Assembly: GCF_016427505.1 (NCBI RefSeq)
Contig: NZ_JAELXS010000008.1
Span: 62,001 to 126,000 of the forward strand
Origin: Sphingomonas mollis
Lineage (GTDB): Bacteria > Pseudomonadota > Alphaproteobacteria > Sphingomonadales > Sphingomonadaceae
Direction: 5' to 3'
DNA length: 64,000 bases
The notes under the pieces are model-generated. The model ran no database searches and was not told the DNA's origin. It saw only the letters and a program-made list of their open reading frames with translations. The translations under genes and the position numbers were made by a program. Each line of letters starts with the position of its first letter. Position 1 is the first letter of the stretch. Below are positions 15,522-24,743 of the stretch, in pieces.

Positions 15522-16472
15522 GCGGAACCGACCGAGCGACAGGCTTTCATGGACCGCCGCCACGTCTTCGCCGAACAGCCGCGTCGCAAGTGCGGTGCGG
15601 GCATAGAAGGGCGCGTCGATCCACGTCTTGATGACGCGGGGGGCGTGGCCGGCATCGGCGCGGGTGGCGCGCTTCACCAGCCAGCCGGTGCGCGGCAGGG
15701 CGGCGGCGGCAGGCTGGACGACGTCGTGCCAGCGTCCCTGTCGGTCGAATTTCAGCGCGAGATCGAACGGTGCGCCGTCATGCCGGCGACCTTCGTACAG
15801 CACGGCGACGTCGTTCTTCAGATGCGCACGCGACCAGTGCCAGTCGTCGAAACCATCCTCCAGCGGCTCTTCGCCGAAATTCGAATCGACATACCCGTCG
15901 CCGGACCAGCGCACGCCCGGATGCGTCATCTCGACCGAGACGCGGGCGCGCGGCGCGACGGGATGCCAGCGATGCCGCCCGGCGGGGTCGAGGGCGAAGG
16001 CGGTGGTGCCGATCATCTCCGGCGAGACGCGCACCGTGCCGCGCACACGATATGGCAGCGGCGCGGAGATCTCGTCGATCTCGATCACCAGCGTATCGCC
16101 GTCCCATGACAGGCCACTGGGGCCGACGGTGAAATGATCGGCGCCGCGATCGACGCGGGTCGCGGGGCGCTCGGTCATCGCCCAGGCGTTGGCGCGCGGA
16201 CCGCTGAGCGAGACGTTGATCGCGCAGTGGTTGTCGGGCCGGCGACGGCCGCTGAGCTTGTAATAGGGGGAAAAGACGCTGCCGACGAAGGCGATGATCG
16301 TCAGCCCGTGGACACCGTCCGCACTGGTGGCGTCGATATACCACCAGGCATAGCCGTTCGGACGGACCGCGACGTCGAAGCGCGGTCCCTGAGCAGGCAG
16401 GCGGCGGCTAGTCGGCCGGAAAGCGCCGCCATCGGGATGCCCGCGCCGGGGTGGGTGCTCCCGCCCGCGCAA
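15468..16472 (-). CDS. crtC: Carotenoid 1,2-hydratase (hydroxyneurosporene synthase)
   Basis: CrtC adds water to the C1-C2 double bond of acyclic carotenoids on the way to spheroidene/spirilloxanthin. Family hallmarks are visible: NGYAWWYIDATSADGVHGLT, AFVGSVFSPYYK, WHWSRAHL and the C-terminal LSLGRFRSPIVQSMLPYRMP. No in-frame ATG or GTG exists at the conserved N-terminus (GPRFDVAVRPNG). The nearest standard start is TTG at 16472, giving 334 residues with about 30 extra. A CTG at 16400 is nearer the expected site. The gene overlaps the crtD 3' end by about 170 bp in another frame. Confidence 0.88.
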   Translation of the reverse strand: MRGREHPPRRGHPDGGAFRPTSRRLPAQGPRFDVAVRPNGYAWWYIDATSADGVHGLTIIAFVGSVFSPYYKLSGRRRPDNHCAINVSLSGPRANAWAMTERPATRVDRGADHFTVGPSGLSWDGDTLVIEIDEISAPLPYRVRGTVRVSPEMIGTTAFALDPAGRHRWHPVAPRARVSVEMTHPGVRWSGDGYVDSNFGEEPLEDGFDDWHWSRAHLKNDVAVLYEGRRHDGAPFDLALKFDRQGRWHDVVQPAAAALPRTGWLVKRATRADAGHAPRVIKTWIDAPFYARTALATRLFGEDVAAVHESLSLGRFRSPIVQSMLPYRMPRAFW

Positions 16473-17854
16473 TAGAGCCCAGGGATCCGTGTCCGGCTGC
16501 CCTGCCGGCGGAAGGAGGCCGCCCACCCGTGCGAGGCCGGTCCATAAAGGGCTCCACCCGTCGACGGAAACATCGCCGCGAAATCGACCGGCGTCGTCAG
16601 CACCGTCGACGGCGCCAGATCGAGCGAAAGCCCCGCCCGCGAAACGCTGTCCAGCATATGCCGTCTGCATGTGTCGATCTCCGCTGGGGTGAAGCCGGCG
16701 CCGTCGCCGGTGGGTGGGGCGTTGACGATGATCTGCAGGCGCTCGTCGCCGGAAGGCGCCTTGCCGGTGTCGTCGCGGTCCTGCGCGCAGACGTACACGC
16801 TGGGCGCGTCCGCGAGCCGTCCGGCGGTGAGGGCGGTGAACTCGGCGGCGTAGTCGGGGGAGAAGAAGACGTTGTGGCGAGCGAGCGGAAAGCCGGATGC
16901 CCGCGCCTGTGCCGTCCAGACCATCGCGCTCAACGAGCGGCGTCGCGGTGCGACCGGCGCGGCGGCGTGCCGGGCCGCTTGCCCGAACGCGCCGGCCCCG
17001 ATCGCGGCGGGATCGGCGTTGCAGACCACGGCGGTCGCGCCGATCCGCTCGCCGTTCGCCAGCATGACGCCGGCGGCGCGGCCGTGTTCGACGAGGATAT
17101 CTCGAACCGGGGTGCCGTAGCGAAAGCGTACGCCATGGCGTCGTCCGAGCGCTTCGAGTGCCTGCGCCAGCCGGTGCATGCCGCCATCGACCAGCCACAC
17201 GCCGCTGGCTTCGACATGTGCGATCAGCATCAGCGTGGCGGGGCATCGGAAGGGGGAGGATCCGCAATAGGTGGCGTAGCGGCCGAACAATTGCCGCAAC
17301 CGGGCGTCGCCGAAATAGCCGCCGAGCGCGCGCCACAACGATGTGTAGGGTCTGAGCGTGCAGTAATCGACGAAGCCTCGCGCACCCATTCGCCAGCCGA
17401 GCGTGATCGGATCGGTCTTCGTGTCGCGCAGGAACGGGGCGTCGAGGGCTTCGAACAGCCGCTTCGCCTCGACGCGGAAGGCGCGATACCCGCGCGCATC
17501 GGCCGCACCGGCGAAGTCGCCGATTGCGGCCTCGCTCCGGTCTGGATCGGCGAACAGGTCTAGCCGGGCACCGCCCCATGCATGGCGAGCGAGCGTCGTG
17601 GCGGGCCGCATCGTCAGGTGATCGGCGAGCGACGCGTCGCAATCGGTGAAAATCTCTTCGAACACATGGCGCAGCGTGAATACCGTCGGGCCGCCGTCGA
17701 TCGGCCGACCATCGACCATCACCGCCCTTAGTTTGCCGCCCGGCCCCGACGCCGCATCGACCAGCGTCACGTCGCATCCGCGGGCGGCGAGCAGGGCGGC
17801 GCTGACCAGCCCGCCGACTCCTCCCCCGATCACGACCACGCGTTCGTCCGGCAT
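16301..17854 (-). CDS. crtD: Carotenoid 3,4-desaturase (methoxyneurosporene dehydrogenase)
   Basis: The 517-residue FAD-dependent desaturase has an N-terminal dinucleotide-binding motif VVVIGGGVGGLVSAALLAARG and the C-terminal motif LYCAGGSTHPGAGIPMAALSGRLAA of the CrtI/CrtD family. The neighbourhood (crtC, crtF) favours CrtD over phytoene desaturase CrtI. The last 25 or so residues after the family end (DRASTSRSVRTAM...) are non-conserved and overlap crtC. It is divergent from crtF with a PpsR palindrome between them. Confidence 0.9.
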   Translation of the reverse strand: MPDERVVVIGGGVGGLVSAALLAARGCDVTLVDAASGPGGKLRAVMVDGRPIDGGPTVFTLRHVFEEIFTDCDASLADHLTMRPATTLARHAWGGARLDLFADPDRSEAAIGDFAGAADARGYRAFRVEAKRLFEALDAPFLRDTKTDPITLGWRMGARGFVDYCTLRPYTSLWRALGGYFGDARLRQLFGRYATYCGSSPFRCPATLMLIAHVEASGVWLVDGGMHRLAQALEALGRRHGVRFRYGTPVRDILVEHGRAAGVMLANGERIGATAVVCNADPAAIGAGAFGQAARHAAAPVAPRRRSLSAMVWTAQARASGFPLARHNVFFSPDYAAEFTALTAGRLADAPSVYVCAQDRDDTGKAPSGDERLQIIVNAPPTGDGAGFTPAEIDTCRRHMLDSVSRAGLSLDLAPSTVLTTPVDFAAMFPSTGGALYGPASHGWAASFRRQGSRTRIPGLYCAGGSTHPGAGIPMAALSGRLAAACLLRDRASTSRSVRTAMPGGISTPPVRTVSTG

Positions 17855-17889
17855 GCGTCCGCATCCTCCGTTGACCTGACGCTAGCATG

Positions 17890-17907
17890 TGTCCAGACAA
17901 CTGGACA
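17890..17907. promoter_or_regulatory. PpsR/CrtJ site in the crtD-crtF divergent promoter
   Basis: This is an exact TGT-N12-ACA match that is also a perfect 7-bp palindrome, TGTCCAG-ACAA-CTGGACA. It lies between crtD (start 17854) and crtF; the first possible crtF ATG is at 17909, so the site abuts or overlaps the start. One site could repress both directions. Confidence 0.8.
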
Positions 17908-17908
17908 T

Positions 17909-19057
17909 ATGGTTTCGTCTATCATCATGAATTCCGGGTGGCGTGGCCGCTGGATCGGCTGGCGGAACCACTGGTTGTCATCGCCCCGGTTTCAGCGGTT
18001 CGCGGCACGCTTTCCCCTGACCCGGCCGATCGCTCGACGACGGGCGCGGACGTTGTTCGATCTGGTCGCCGGCTTCACCTATTCGCAAATCCTGGCTGCG
18101 TGCATCGAAACCGGGCTGCTGGAGATGCTGGCGGAAGGGCCGCAGGATACGGCGACGATCGCCGCGCGGATCGACCTGCCGCTGGCCGGTGCGGAGCGGC
18201 TGTTGCGGGGGGCGACGGCGCTGGGGCTGGTCGAGCGGCTGGGCGATGGATGGGCTCTCGGTGGCGACGGCGCGGCATTGCGCGGCAACCGCGGCATTGC
18301 GGAGATGGTGGCGCATCACCGCCTGCTCTACGCCGATCTTGCCGATCCGGTCGCGTTGTTGCGGCGGGGCGGCGGCGGCGGGGCGTTGTCCGGCCTGTGG
18401 CATTATGCGGAGGATTCAGGGCGCGGCGATGCCGCGTCGGTGGCGGATTATTCGGCGCTGATGGCGGCGTCGCAGCCGATGGTCGCGGCGCAGGCGATCG
18501 ACGCCTATTCTTTTCATCGCCATCGGCGGCTGCTGGATGTCGGTGGTGGCGAAGGGGCCTTTTTGCAGGCGGTGGGAGAACGCGTACCGGCGCTGGCGCT
18601 CGGATTGTTCGATCTGCCCGCCGTCGGCGATCGCGCGCGTGTGCGGTTCGACTCGGCCGGTCTGTCCACCCGGACGCAGATATATGGCGGTGATTTCCTG
18701 CGTAATCCTCTGCCGCCCGGGTATGACATCATCTCGTTGATCCGCGTGCTGCACGATCATGACGATGCGTCCGCGATGGCGTTGTTGCGTCAGATCAATC
18801 GCGCGCTATCGCCGGGCGGGACGCTGTTTCTGGCCGAACCGATGGCGGAGACGCGTGGGGCGGAGCCGGCTGGCGACGCCTATTTCGGGTTCTATCTGCT
18901 GGCGATGGGGTCGGGCCGTCCGCGCAGTGCCAAAGAGATTGCGGCCATGCTGCGCGCGGCCGGGTTCTCGCACATTCGGCATCGACGAACGGCGATGCCC
19001 ATTACCACTTGTGTCATTACGGCAAAATCAAAGTGTCCAAATAAATTGACAATATAA
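17909..19057 (+). CDS. crtF: Demethylspheroidene O-methyltransferase
   Basis: The protein has an N-terminal dimerisation winged-helix typical of O-methyltransferases (QILAACIETGLLEMLAEG...AERLLRGATALGL). A SAM-binding motif LLDVGGGEGAFL and the catalytic-region stretch LIRVLHDHDDASAMALLRQI...LFLAEPMAETRG follow. It methylates the C1-hydroxyl of carotenoids made by CrtC. Two starts are possible: ATG 17909 (382 residues), only 1 bp after the PpsR site, or ATG 17927 (MNSGWRGRW). The later start leaves room for a leader. The gene is followed by bchC after two PpsR-like sites. Confidence 0.93.
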   Translation: MVSSIIMNSGWRGRWIGWRNHWLSSPRFQRFAARFPLTRPIARRRARTLFDLVAGFTYSQILAACIETGLLEMLAEGPQDTATIAARIDLPLAGAERLLRGATALGLVERLGDGWALGGDGAALRGNRGIAEMVAHHRLLYADLADPVALLRRGGGGGALSGLWHYAEDSGRGDAASVADYSALMAASQPMVAAQAIDAYSFHRHRRLLDVGGGEGAFLQAVGERVPALALGLFDLPAVGDRARVRFDSAGLSTRTQIYGGDFLRNPLPPGYDIISLIRVLHDHDDASAMALLRQINRALSPGGTLFLAEPMAETRGAEPAGDAYFGFYLLAMGSGRPRSAKEIAAMLRAAGFSHIRHRRTAMPITTCVITAKSKCPNKLTI

Positions 19058-19077
19058 AGCGTCCAGATAAGATTACG
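19034..19077 (+). promoter_or_regulatory. Tandem PpsR/CrtJ sites before bchC
   Basis: An exact TGT-N12-ACA at 19034-19051 is followed by a degenerate CGT-N12-ACG at 19060-19077, with equal site lengths and 8 bp between them. CrtJ/PpsR is known to bind paired palindromes cooperatively. The pair straddles the end of crtF and precedes the bchCXYZ-puf operon, so it probably controls it. Confidence 0.7.
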
Positions 19078-19120
19078 GTTGACGCAGCAGTTTACGGTCT
19101 GCGCATGGGGAGATGGGCGT

Positions 19121-20047
19121 GTGGACGCGGTAGCGGTCATACTGGAGGCACCGGAAAGATTGGCGCTGCGAAAGCTGGCGCTGACGCCGATGACCACCGA
19201 CCATGTCCTTGTCGAGATCGACTGGAGCGGCATTTCATCCGGCACCGAAAAGATGCTGTGGACGGGCCGGATGCCGAACTTCCCCGGCATGGGGTACCCG
19301 TTGGTGCCCGGGTACGAGTCGGTCGGCCGGATCGTCGATGTCGGCGCGGAGGCGCGGTCGCGGATCGGCGAATGGGTCTTCGTCCCCGGCGCGAATTGCT
19401 ATCAGGGCGCGCGGGGATTGTTCGGCGGTTCCGCCCGCCATGTCATCCTGCCCGCCGCCCGCGCCATCCCGATCAGCGAGTCGCTGAGCCGTGACGGCAT
19501 CCTGCTGGCGCTGGCGGCGACGGCGCATCATGCGATCGCGATCGGTGGCGTGCCCGACCTGATCGTCGGCCACGGCATTCTCGGCCGGCTGATCGCGCGG
19601 ATCGCCGTGGCGTGTGGCGGTAGCATTCCGACGGTCTGGGAAACCAACCCGGATCGCCGCGGCGGGTCTGGTTACGAGGTGATCGATCCCGCCGCCGATC
19701 CGCGTCGGGATTATGGCGTCATCTGCGATGCCAGCGGCGCGCCCGACATTCTCGATCTCGCCTTTGCCCGGTTGGCCAGGGGTGGCGAGGTGATGCTGGC
19801 GGGGTTCTACGATCGCCTGTCCTTCGCCTTTCCGCCGGCGTTCATGCGCGAGGCGCGGCTGCGGATCGCGGCCGAATTCTCGCCCGCCGATATCGCCGCC
19901 ACGCTGGCGCTGATCGATACCGGGCTGCTCGATCTGGATGGCCTCGTCAGTCATGTCCGCCCGGCGGCAGAGGCGGTCGATGCCTATCGGCAAGCCTTCA
20001 CCGACCCGGCCTGTCTGAAGATGGTCCTCGACTGGAGAGCGATATGA
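19121..20047 (+). CDS. bchC: 3-hydroxyethyl-bacteriochlorophyllide a dehydrogenase
   Basis: The 308-residue MDR-type dehydrogenase oxidises the 3-hydroxyethyl group to acetyl. Family features are IDWSGISSGTEKMLWTGRMP, the PGYESVGRIVDVG segment and the nucleotide-binding LIVGHGILGRLIARIAV. I chose GTG 19121 because GGGGAG at 19107-19112 is well spaced and the protein then begins DAVAVILEAPERLALR, as in the family. A TTG frame from 19079 would run through the PpsR-like site. It heads the bchCXYZ-pufBALMC operon and overlaps bchX by 4 bp. Confidence 0.95.
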   Translation: MDAVAVILEAPERLALRKLALTPMTTDHVLVEIDWSGISSGTEKMLWTGRMPNFPGMGYPLVPGYESVGRIVDVGAEARSRIGEWVFVPGANCYQGARGLFGGSARHVILPAARAIPISESLSRDGILLALAATAHHAIAIGGVPDLIVGHGILGRLIARIAVACGGSIPTVWETNPDRRGGSGYEVIDPAADPRRDYGVICDASGAPDILDLAFARLARGGEVMLAGFYDRLSFAFPPAFMREARLRIAAEFSPADIAATLALIDTGLLDLDGLVSHVRPAAEAVDAYRQAFTDPACLKMVLDWRAI

Positions 20048-21027
20048 GCATGTTCGATCCCGGCGCGCTCCGCAAGGAAGCGTCGCACGAGCCGGATCCG
20101 GTGCCGACCGGGCCGGTGACGAAGGAAACGCAGATCATCGCGATCTATGGCAAGGGTGGCAGCGGCAAATCGTTCGCGCTCGCCAATCTCAGCTATATGA
20201 TGGCGCAACAGGGCAAGCGCGTGCTGCTGATCGGCTGCGACCCCAAATCGGACACGACCAGCCTGTTGTTCGGCGGCAAATCGACGCCGACGATCATCGA
20301 GACCAGTTCGAAGAAGAAGCTGGCCGGCGAGGAGATCGGGATCGAGGACGTCTGCTTCCAGCGCGACGGCGTGTTCGCGATGGAACTGGGTGGGCCGGAG
20401 GTCGGGCGCGGATGCGGCGGACGCGGCATCATCCATGGGTTCGAAACGCTGGAGAAGCTGGGCTTCCACGAATGGGGCTTCGATTACGTGCTACTCGATT
20501 TCCTGGGCGACGTGGTGTGCGGCGGCTTCGGCCTGCCGATCGCGCGGGACATGTGCCAGAAGGTGATCGTCGTCGCATCGAACGACCTGCAATCGCTCTA
20601 TGTCGCGAACAATGTCTGCAAGGCGGTCGAATATTTCCGCAAGATGGGCGGCAATGTCGGCGTCGCGGGGATGATCCTGAACAAGGACGACGGCACGGGC
20701 GAGGCGAATGCGTTTGCCGCCGCTGTCGGCATCCCGGTGCTGACCGCGATCCCGGCGAACGAGGACATCCGCAAGAAATCCGCGAACTACCAGATCATCG
20801 GCAAGCCCGGTGGGCAATGGGCGTCGCTGTTCGAGGAACTGGCGGTGAACGTCGCCGAGGCGCCGCCGCTGCGGCCCGCCCCGCTCGACCAGGACGGGTT
20901 GCTGGGTCTGTTCAGCGCGGATGTTACGGGGGCGGACTATGCGCTGAAACCGGCGACGCAGGCCGATATGCGGGGTGCGGCCTATGTCGCGAAGCCGTCG
21001 CTGGAAGTGGTGTACGATGCGGTCTGA
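20044..21027 (+). CDS. bchX: Chlorophyllide a reductase iron protein (subunit X)
   Basis: This nitrogenase NifH-like protein of 327 residues hydrolyses ATP and passes electrons to BchYZ to reduce ring B. It has the P-loop GKGGSGKSFALAN and the 4Fe-4S cysteine environments GGPEVGRGCGGRG and [16 protein letters not shown] in place of KSTT in the P-loop is typical of BchX versus BchL. The ATG overlaps the bchC stop. Confidence 0.97.
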   Translation: MSMFDPGALRKEASHEPDPVPTGPVTKETQIIAIYGKGGSGKSFALANLSYMMAQQGKRVLLIGCDPKSDTTSLLFGGKSTPTIIETSSKKKLAGEEIGIEDVCFQRDGVFAMELGGPEVGRGCGGRGIIHGFETLEKLGFHEWGFDYVLLDFLGDVVCGGFGLPIARDMCQKVIVVASNDLQSLYVANNVCKAVEYFRKMGGNVGVAGMILNKDDGTGEANAFAAAVGIPVLTAIPANEDIRKKSANYQIIGKPGGQWASLFEELAVNVAEAPPLRPAPLDQDGLLGLFSADVTGADYALKPATQADMRGAAYVAKPSLEVVYDAV

Positions 21028-22624
21028 CGTCGTTCTCGATCCTCCCCGGCAAGGGGCTGAGGGGAAGGGCGTGCGGCACGTCGATACGCTCGATCTGGGC
21101 GGCTCCCCTCCACCACGGCCTGCGGCCGCGGTCCCCCTCCCCGTGCCGGGGAGGATCGAGGAAGGTGGCTGCGGATCGAAGGACACGCTGCGTGCCGCTG
21201 CGATCACTGCCGGTAAGTCCGACGTGCTCGATCGCTACGCCGCGGATTATCCCAAAGGCCCGCACGACCAGCCGCAATCGATGTGCCCGGCGTTCGGATC
21301 CTTGCGCGTCGGGCTGCGCATGCGGCGCACCGCGACGGTGCTGTCGGGGTCGGCGTGCTGCGTCTATGGCCTGACCTTCACCTCGCATTTCTACGGCGCG
21401 AAACGCAGTGTCGGATATGTGCCGTTCTCGTCCGAAACGCTCGTCACCGGCAAGCTGTTCGAGGATATCAAGGAGGCGGTCGAGGGACTGGCCGATCCGG
21501 CGCTGTACGACACGATCGTCGTCACCAATCTGTGCGTGCCGACCGCGTCGGGCGTGCCGTTGCAACTGCTGCCCGACCAGATCAACGGCGTGCGCGTGAT
21601 CGGTATCGATGTGCCGGGCTTCGGCGTGCCGACCCATGCCGAGGCGAAGGACGTGCTGGCTGGTGCCATGCTCGCCTATGCGCGGCGGGAGGCGGAGGTC
21701 GGGCCGGTCGCGGCGCCCGCCAATCGCGTCGATCGTCCGACCGTGACGCTGCTGGGTGAGATGTTCCCCGCCGACCCGCCGGGTATCGGCCTGATGCTGG
21801 AACCGCTGGGCCTTGCCGCCGGGCCGGTTGTGCCGACGCGCGAGTGGCGCGAATTGTATCAGGCGCTGGATGGCGCGGTCGTGGGGGCGATCCACCCGTT
21901 CTACACCGCCAGCATCCGCGAGTTCGAGGCGGCGGGGCGGCCGGTGGTGGGATCGGCGCCGGTCGGCGCGGACGGCACGGCGGCATGGCTCGACGCGATC
22001 GGCGCGGCATGCGGGATCGCGCAGGACAAGGTCGATGCGGCCAAGAACCGCTTCATTCCCGCCATTCGCGGTGCGCTGGCTGCCCGCCCGATCGCGGGGC
22101 GGATCACGGTGTCCGGCTATGAAGGGTCGGAGCTGCTCGTCGCGCGGTTGCTGATCGAGAGCGGCGCCGATGTGCCGTATGTCGGCACCGCCTGCCCGCG
22201 CACGATATGGTCCGATCCCGATCGCGCCTGGCTGGAGGCGCATGGCGCCCGCGTTCAGTATCGCGCCAGCCTGGAACAGGACATCGCTGCGGTCGCGGAA
22301 TTTGGTCCCGATCTGGCGATCGGCACGACGCCCGTCGTCCAATATGCCAAGCAGCGGTCGATCCCGGCGCTGTATTTCACCAACCTGATTTCGGCCCGGC
22401 CGCTGATGGGGCCGGCGGGGGCGGGAAGCCTGGCGATGGTCGTCGGCGCCGCGCTCGCCAACCGGCACCGGTTCGAACGGATGACCGCATTCTTCGATGG
22501 GGTGGGCGTCGGCCCGACCGCCGGGCAATGGGAAACGACGCCAGTCGCCCGACCCGAGTTCAAGGCCAAATTCGCCGCCAAGCGCATCGCCGCCGCCAAG
22601 GCGGAAGAAAGCGTCGGCGTATGA
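21017..22624 (+). CDS. bchY: Chlorophyllide a reductase subunit Y (with in-frame REP insertion)
   Basis: BchY forms the catalytic NifDK-like complex with BchZ. Conserved features are [36 protein letters not shown] and [14 protein letters not shown], whose cysteines ligate the Fe-S cluster. The ATG at 21017 overlaps the end of bchX by 11 bp. The protein has 535 residues. Its N-terminus (about residues 6-49) is not family-like, because codons from 21035 to 21160 lie in a palindromic repeat of exactly 126 bp. The conserved part resumes at [20 protein letters not shown]. The insertion is in frame and leaves all cluster residues intact. Confidence 0.95.
   Translation: MRSDVVLDPPRQGAEGKGVRHVDTLDLGGSPPPRPAAAVPLPVPGRIEEGGCGSKDTLRAAAITAGKSDVLDRYAADYPKGPHDQPQSMCPAFGSLRVGLRMRRTATVLSGSACCVYGLTFTSHFYGAKRSVGYVPFSSETLVTGKLFEDIKEAVEGLADPALYDTIVVTNLCVPTASGVPLQLLPDQINGVRVIGIDVPGFGVPTHAEAKDVLAGAMLAYARREAEVGPVAAPANRVDRPTVTLLGEMFPADPPGIGLMLEPLGLAAGPVVPTREWRELYQALDGAVVGAIHPFYTASIREFEAAGRPVVGSAPVGADGTAAWLDAIGAACGIAQDKVDAAKNRFIPAIRGALAARPIAGRITVSGYEGSELLVARLLIESGADVPYVGTACPRTIWSDPDRAWLEAHGARVQYRASLEQDIAAVAEFGPDLAIGTTPVVQYAKQRSIPALYFTNLISARPLMGPAGAGSLAMVVGAALANRHRFERMTAFFDGVGVGPTAGQWETTPVARPEFKAKFAAKRIAAAKAEESVGV
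21035..21160. repeat. REP-like palindromic repeat pair inside bchY
   Basis: Two 22-bp arms, 21035-21056 and 21139-21160, are inverted copies with one mismatch (CTCGATCCTCCCCGGC at the outer ends). An inner imperfect hairpin is formed by CCACGGCC and GGCCGCGG. The composition and architecture match intergenic REP/BIME elements common in sphingomonads. The unit is 126 bp, 42 codons, and is read through by bchY without a stop. Confidence 0.75.
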
Positions 22625-24081
22625 CGCTGATCCTCGATCATGACCGCGCGGGCGGGTATTGGGGCGCGGTCTACGCGTTTACCGCAATCAAGGGATTGCA
22701 GGTCATCATCGATGGCCCGGTGGGGTGCGAGAATCTGCCCGTCACGTCGGTGCTGCATTACACCGACGCGCTGCCGCCGCACGAATTGCCGATCGTCGTC
22801 ACGGGGCTGGGCGAACAGGAGCTCGGCCGCGACGGGACCGAGGGCGCGATGAAGCGCGCGTGGAAGACGCTCGATCCCGATCTGCCGGCGGTGGTCGTCA
22901 CCGGATCGATCGCCGAGATGATCGGCGGCGGCGTGACGCCGGAAGGCACCAATATCCAGCGCTTCCTGCCGCGCACGATCGATGAAGATCAATGGCAGGC
23001 GGGCGACCGTGCGCTGACCTGGTTGTGGACGCAGTTCGGGCCGAAGAAAGTGCCGGCGCCGCGCGTGCCGAAGGATGGCGGGAAGCCGCGCGTCAACATC
23101 ATCGGGCCGATGTACGGCATTTTCAACATGCCCTCCGACCTTGCCGAGATACGCCGGTTGGTCGAGGGGATCGGTGCCGAGATCGGGATGGTGTTCCCGC
23201 TCGGCAGCCATCTCGCCGATGTGCGCAGGCTGGCCGAGGCGCAGGTCGATATCTGTATGTACCGCGAATTCGGACGCGGACTTTGCGAGGCGCTGGAGCG
23301 GCCGTATCTGCAGGCGCCGATCGGGCTGGAATCGACGACGCTGTTCCTGCGCAAGCTGGGTGAACTGACGGGCCTGGACCCCGAACCGTTCATCGAGCGC
23401 GAGAAGCATACTACGATCAAGCCGCTATGGGATCTGTGGCGGTCGGTGACGCAGGATTTCTTCGGCACCGCCAGTTTCGGGATCGTCGCGACCGATACCT
23501 ATGCGCGCGGCATCCGCCATTTTCTGGAACAGGATATGGGGTTGCCCTGTCACTTCGCGGTGTCGCGCTGCGCGGGTTCGAAGTCCGACAACCAGACGGT
23601 CAGGGACATGATCCGCGACAATCCGCCGCTGGTCCTGTTCGGCAGTTTCAACGAGCGCATGTACATGGCGGAGGCGGCCGGAAGTGCCGGGGGAATGCGT
23701 GGGTGCTACATCCCGGCCAGTTTCCCCGGCGCGGTGATCCGCCGGCACACGGGAACGCCGTTCATGGGCTATGCCGGCGCGACGTACCTCGTCCAGGAGG
23801 TCTGCAACGCGCTGTTCGACGCGCTCTTCCACATCCTGCCGCTCGCGGGGCAACTCGACAAGACGGAGGCGACGCCGGCACGGATCGAGCGCGCGGTGAT
23901 GTGGGACGACGCCGCCAAGACCGAATTCGACGCGGTCGTCGATCGCGCGCCGGTGCTGGTGCGCATCTCGATGGCCAAGCGCATCCGCGATGCCGCCGAG
24001 CGCGCCGCGCGCCGCGCCGGCGAACCCTCCGTCACCATCGAGCGCCTGACGCTCGCCATCACCGAAAGCCGCGGCACATGA
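22621..24081 (+). CDS. bchZ: Chlorophyllide a reductase subunit Z
   Basis: The 486-residue NifK-like partner of BchY starts at an ATG overlapping the bchY stop (ATGA). It carries [22 protein letters not shown] with the cluster cysteine, [24 protein letters not shown], and the C-terminal half with [22 protein letters not shown]. Together BchXYZ reduces the C7-C8 bond of chlorophyllide a, committing it to bacteriochlorophyll. The puf genes follow after 147 bp. Confidence 0.97.
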   Translation: MTLILDHDRAGGYWGAVYAFTAIKGLQVIIDGPVGCENLPVTSVLHYTDALPPHELPIVVTGLGEQELGRDGTEGAMKRAWKTLDPDLPAVVVTGSIAEMIGGGVTPEGTNIQRFLPRTIDEDQWQAGDRALTWLWTQFGPKKVPAPRVPKDGGKPRVNIIGPMYGIFNMPSDLAEIRRLVEGIGAEIGMVFPLGSHLADVRRLAEAQVDICMYREFGRGLCEALERPYLQAPIGLESTTLFLRKLGELTGLDPEPFIEREKHTTIKPLWDLWRSVTQDFFGTASFGIVATDTYARGIRHFLEQDMGLPCHFAVSRCAGSKSDNQTVRDMIRDNPPLVLFGSFNERMYMAEAAGSAGGMRGCYIPASFPGAVIRRHTGTPFMGYAGATYLVQEVCNALFDALFHILPLAGQLDKTEATPARIERAVMWDDAAKTEFDAVVDRAPVLVRISMAKRIRDAAERAARRAGEPSVTIERLTLAITESRGT

Positions 24082-24179
24082 CCGCGACCAGCCTTGCCCG
24101 CCCGATCGCCGCCCCACTAGGCGCACCGGGGCGGACCACCCGATCCCCGTGGGCGTCCTGCCTGCGCGGATGCCGCCGG

Positions 24180-24198
24180 GGAGCGCGTTTCACGCTCC
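24180..24198 (+). other. Stem-loop upstream of pufB
   Basis: GGAGCG pairs with CGCTCC across a 7-nt loop, 31 bp upstream of the pufB start. In related bacteria the puf mRNA 5' region is structured and processed. A similar role here is inference. Confidence 0.35.
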
Positions 24199-24228
24199 TG
24201 TCCTCGTCGGAGCAAACGGAGACGTGAA

Positions 24229-24393
24229 ATGAGCGACTTACGACATACGGACGAAAGGATGGGGCCGGGTACGTACCTGAGCCCCGAAGAAGCCAAGGAA
24301 TTTCACAAGCTGTTCATCACCAGCTTCCTGATCTTCACCGCGGTGGCGATCGTCGCCCACTTCCTGGTGTGGAACTGGCGGCCCTGGCTCTGA
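24229..24393 (+). CDS. pufB: Light-harvesting 1 beta polypeptide
   Basis: This 54-residue membrane protein has an N-terminal polar part ([18 protein letters not shown]), one membrane helix ([15 protein letters not shown]) and the family C-terminus WNWRPWL. H44 in AHFLVW is the bacteriochlorophyll axial ligand. It builds the LH1 ring with PufA around the reaction centre. The ATG at 24229 is followed by pufA after a 48-bp gap. Confidence 0.97.
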   Translation: MSDLRHTDERMGPGTYLSPEEAKEFHKLFITSFLIFTAVAIVAHFLVWNWRPWL

Positions 24394-24441
24394 CCGGGCC
24401 GGTCGGGAATTTCGGATACAAGACGAGAAAGGAACCACGCC

Positions 24442-24621
24442 ATGTGGAGACTCTGGCTGATCTTCGACCCGCGCCGTGCGCTGGTCGCGCTGTTCATCTT
24501 CCTGTTCGTGCTGGCATTGCTGATCCATTTCATCTTGCTGAGCACCGACAAGTTCAACTGGCTGGATGGACCGCGCACCCCGCCCGTCACGACGGCGATC
24601 CCCGCGGCCCCCGCGACCTGA
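24442..24621 (+). CDS. pufA: Light-harvesting 1 alpha polypeptide
   Basis: The 59-residue protein has the LH1-alpha pattern [18 protein letters not shown], a membrane helix, the bacteriochlorophyll ligand H29 in [10 protein letters not shown], and the post-helix motif KFNWLDG. The C-terminal tail is rich in Pro/Ala/Thr. A clear Shine-Dalgarno stretch (GAGAAAGGA) precedes the ATG. Confidence 0.97.
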   Translation: MWRLWLIFDPRRALVALFIFLFVLALLIHFILLSTDKFNWLDGPRTPPVTTAIPAAPAT

Positions 24622-24638
24622 ACAAGGATCGCGATCAC

Positions 24639-24690
24639 GATCCCGGATGGACGGGGCCGACCCAGGTGTCCGCCACCTCCGTTCGGGATC
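24639..24690 (+). other. pufA-pufL intercistronic stem-loop
   Basis: GATCCCG (24639-24645) pairs with CGGGATC (24684-24690), and the enclosed sequence can form an inner GGTG/CACC hairpin. In Rhodobacter an mRNA hairpin at this place protects the pufBA segment and sets the LH1:RC ratio. The same role here is inferred from position. Confidence 0.5.
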
Positions 24691-24743
24691 AGGGTATCAT
24701 CTGAACGACGACCGCCGTGCGATGGCGGCGGGGAGGTGTGGGC

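Noticed and set aside
24078..24227. 49-residue ORF overlapping the bchZ stop, at the place where pufQ occurs in Rhodobacter
   Set aside because: The product has no membrane segment and no PufQ-like feature; it is more likely part of the pufB leader.
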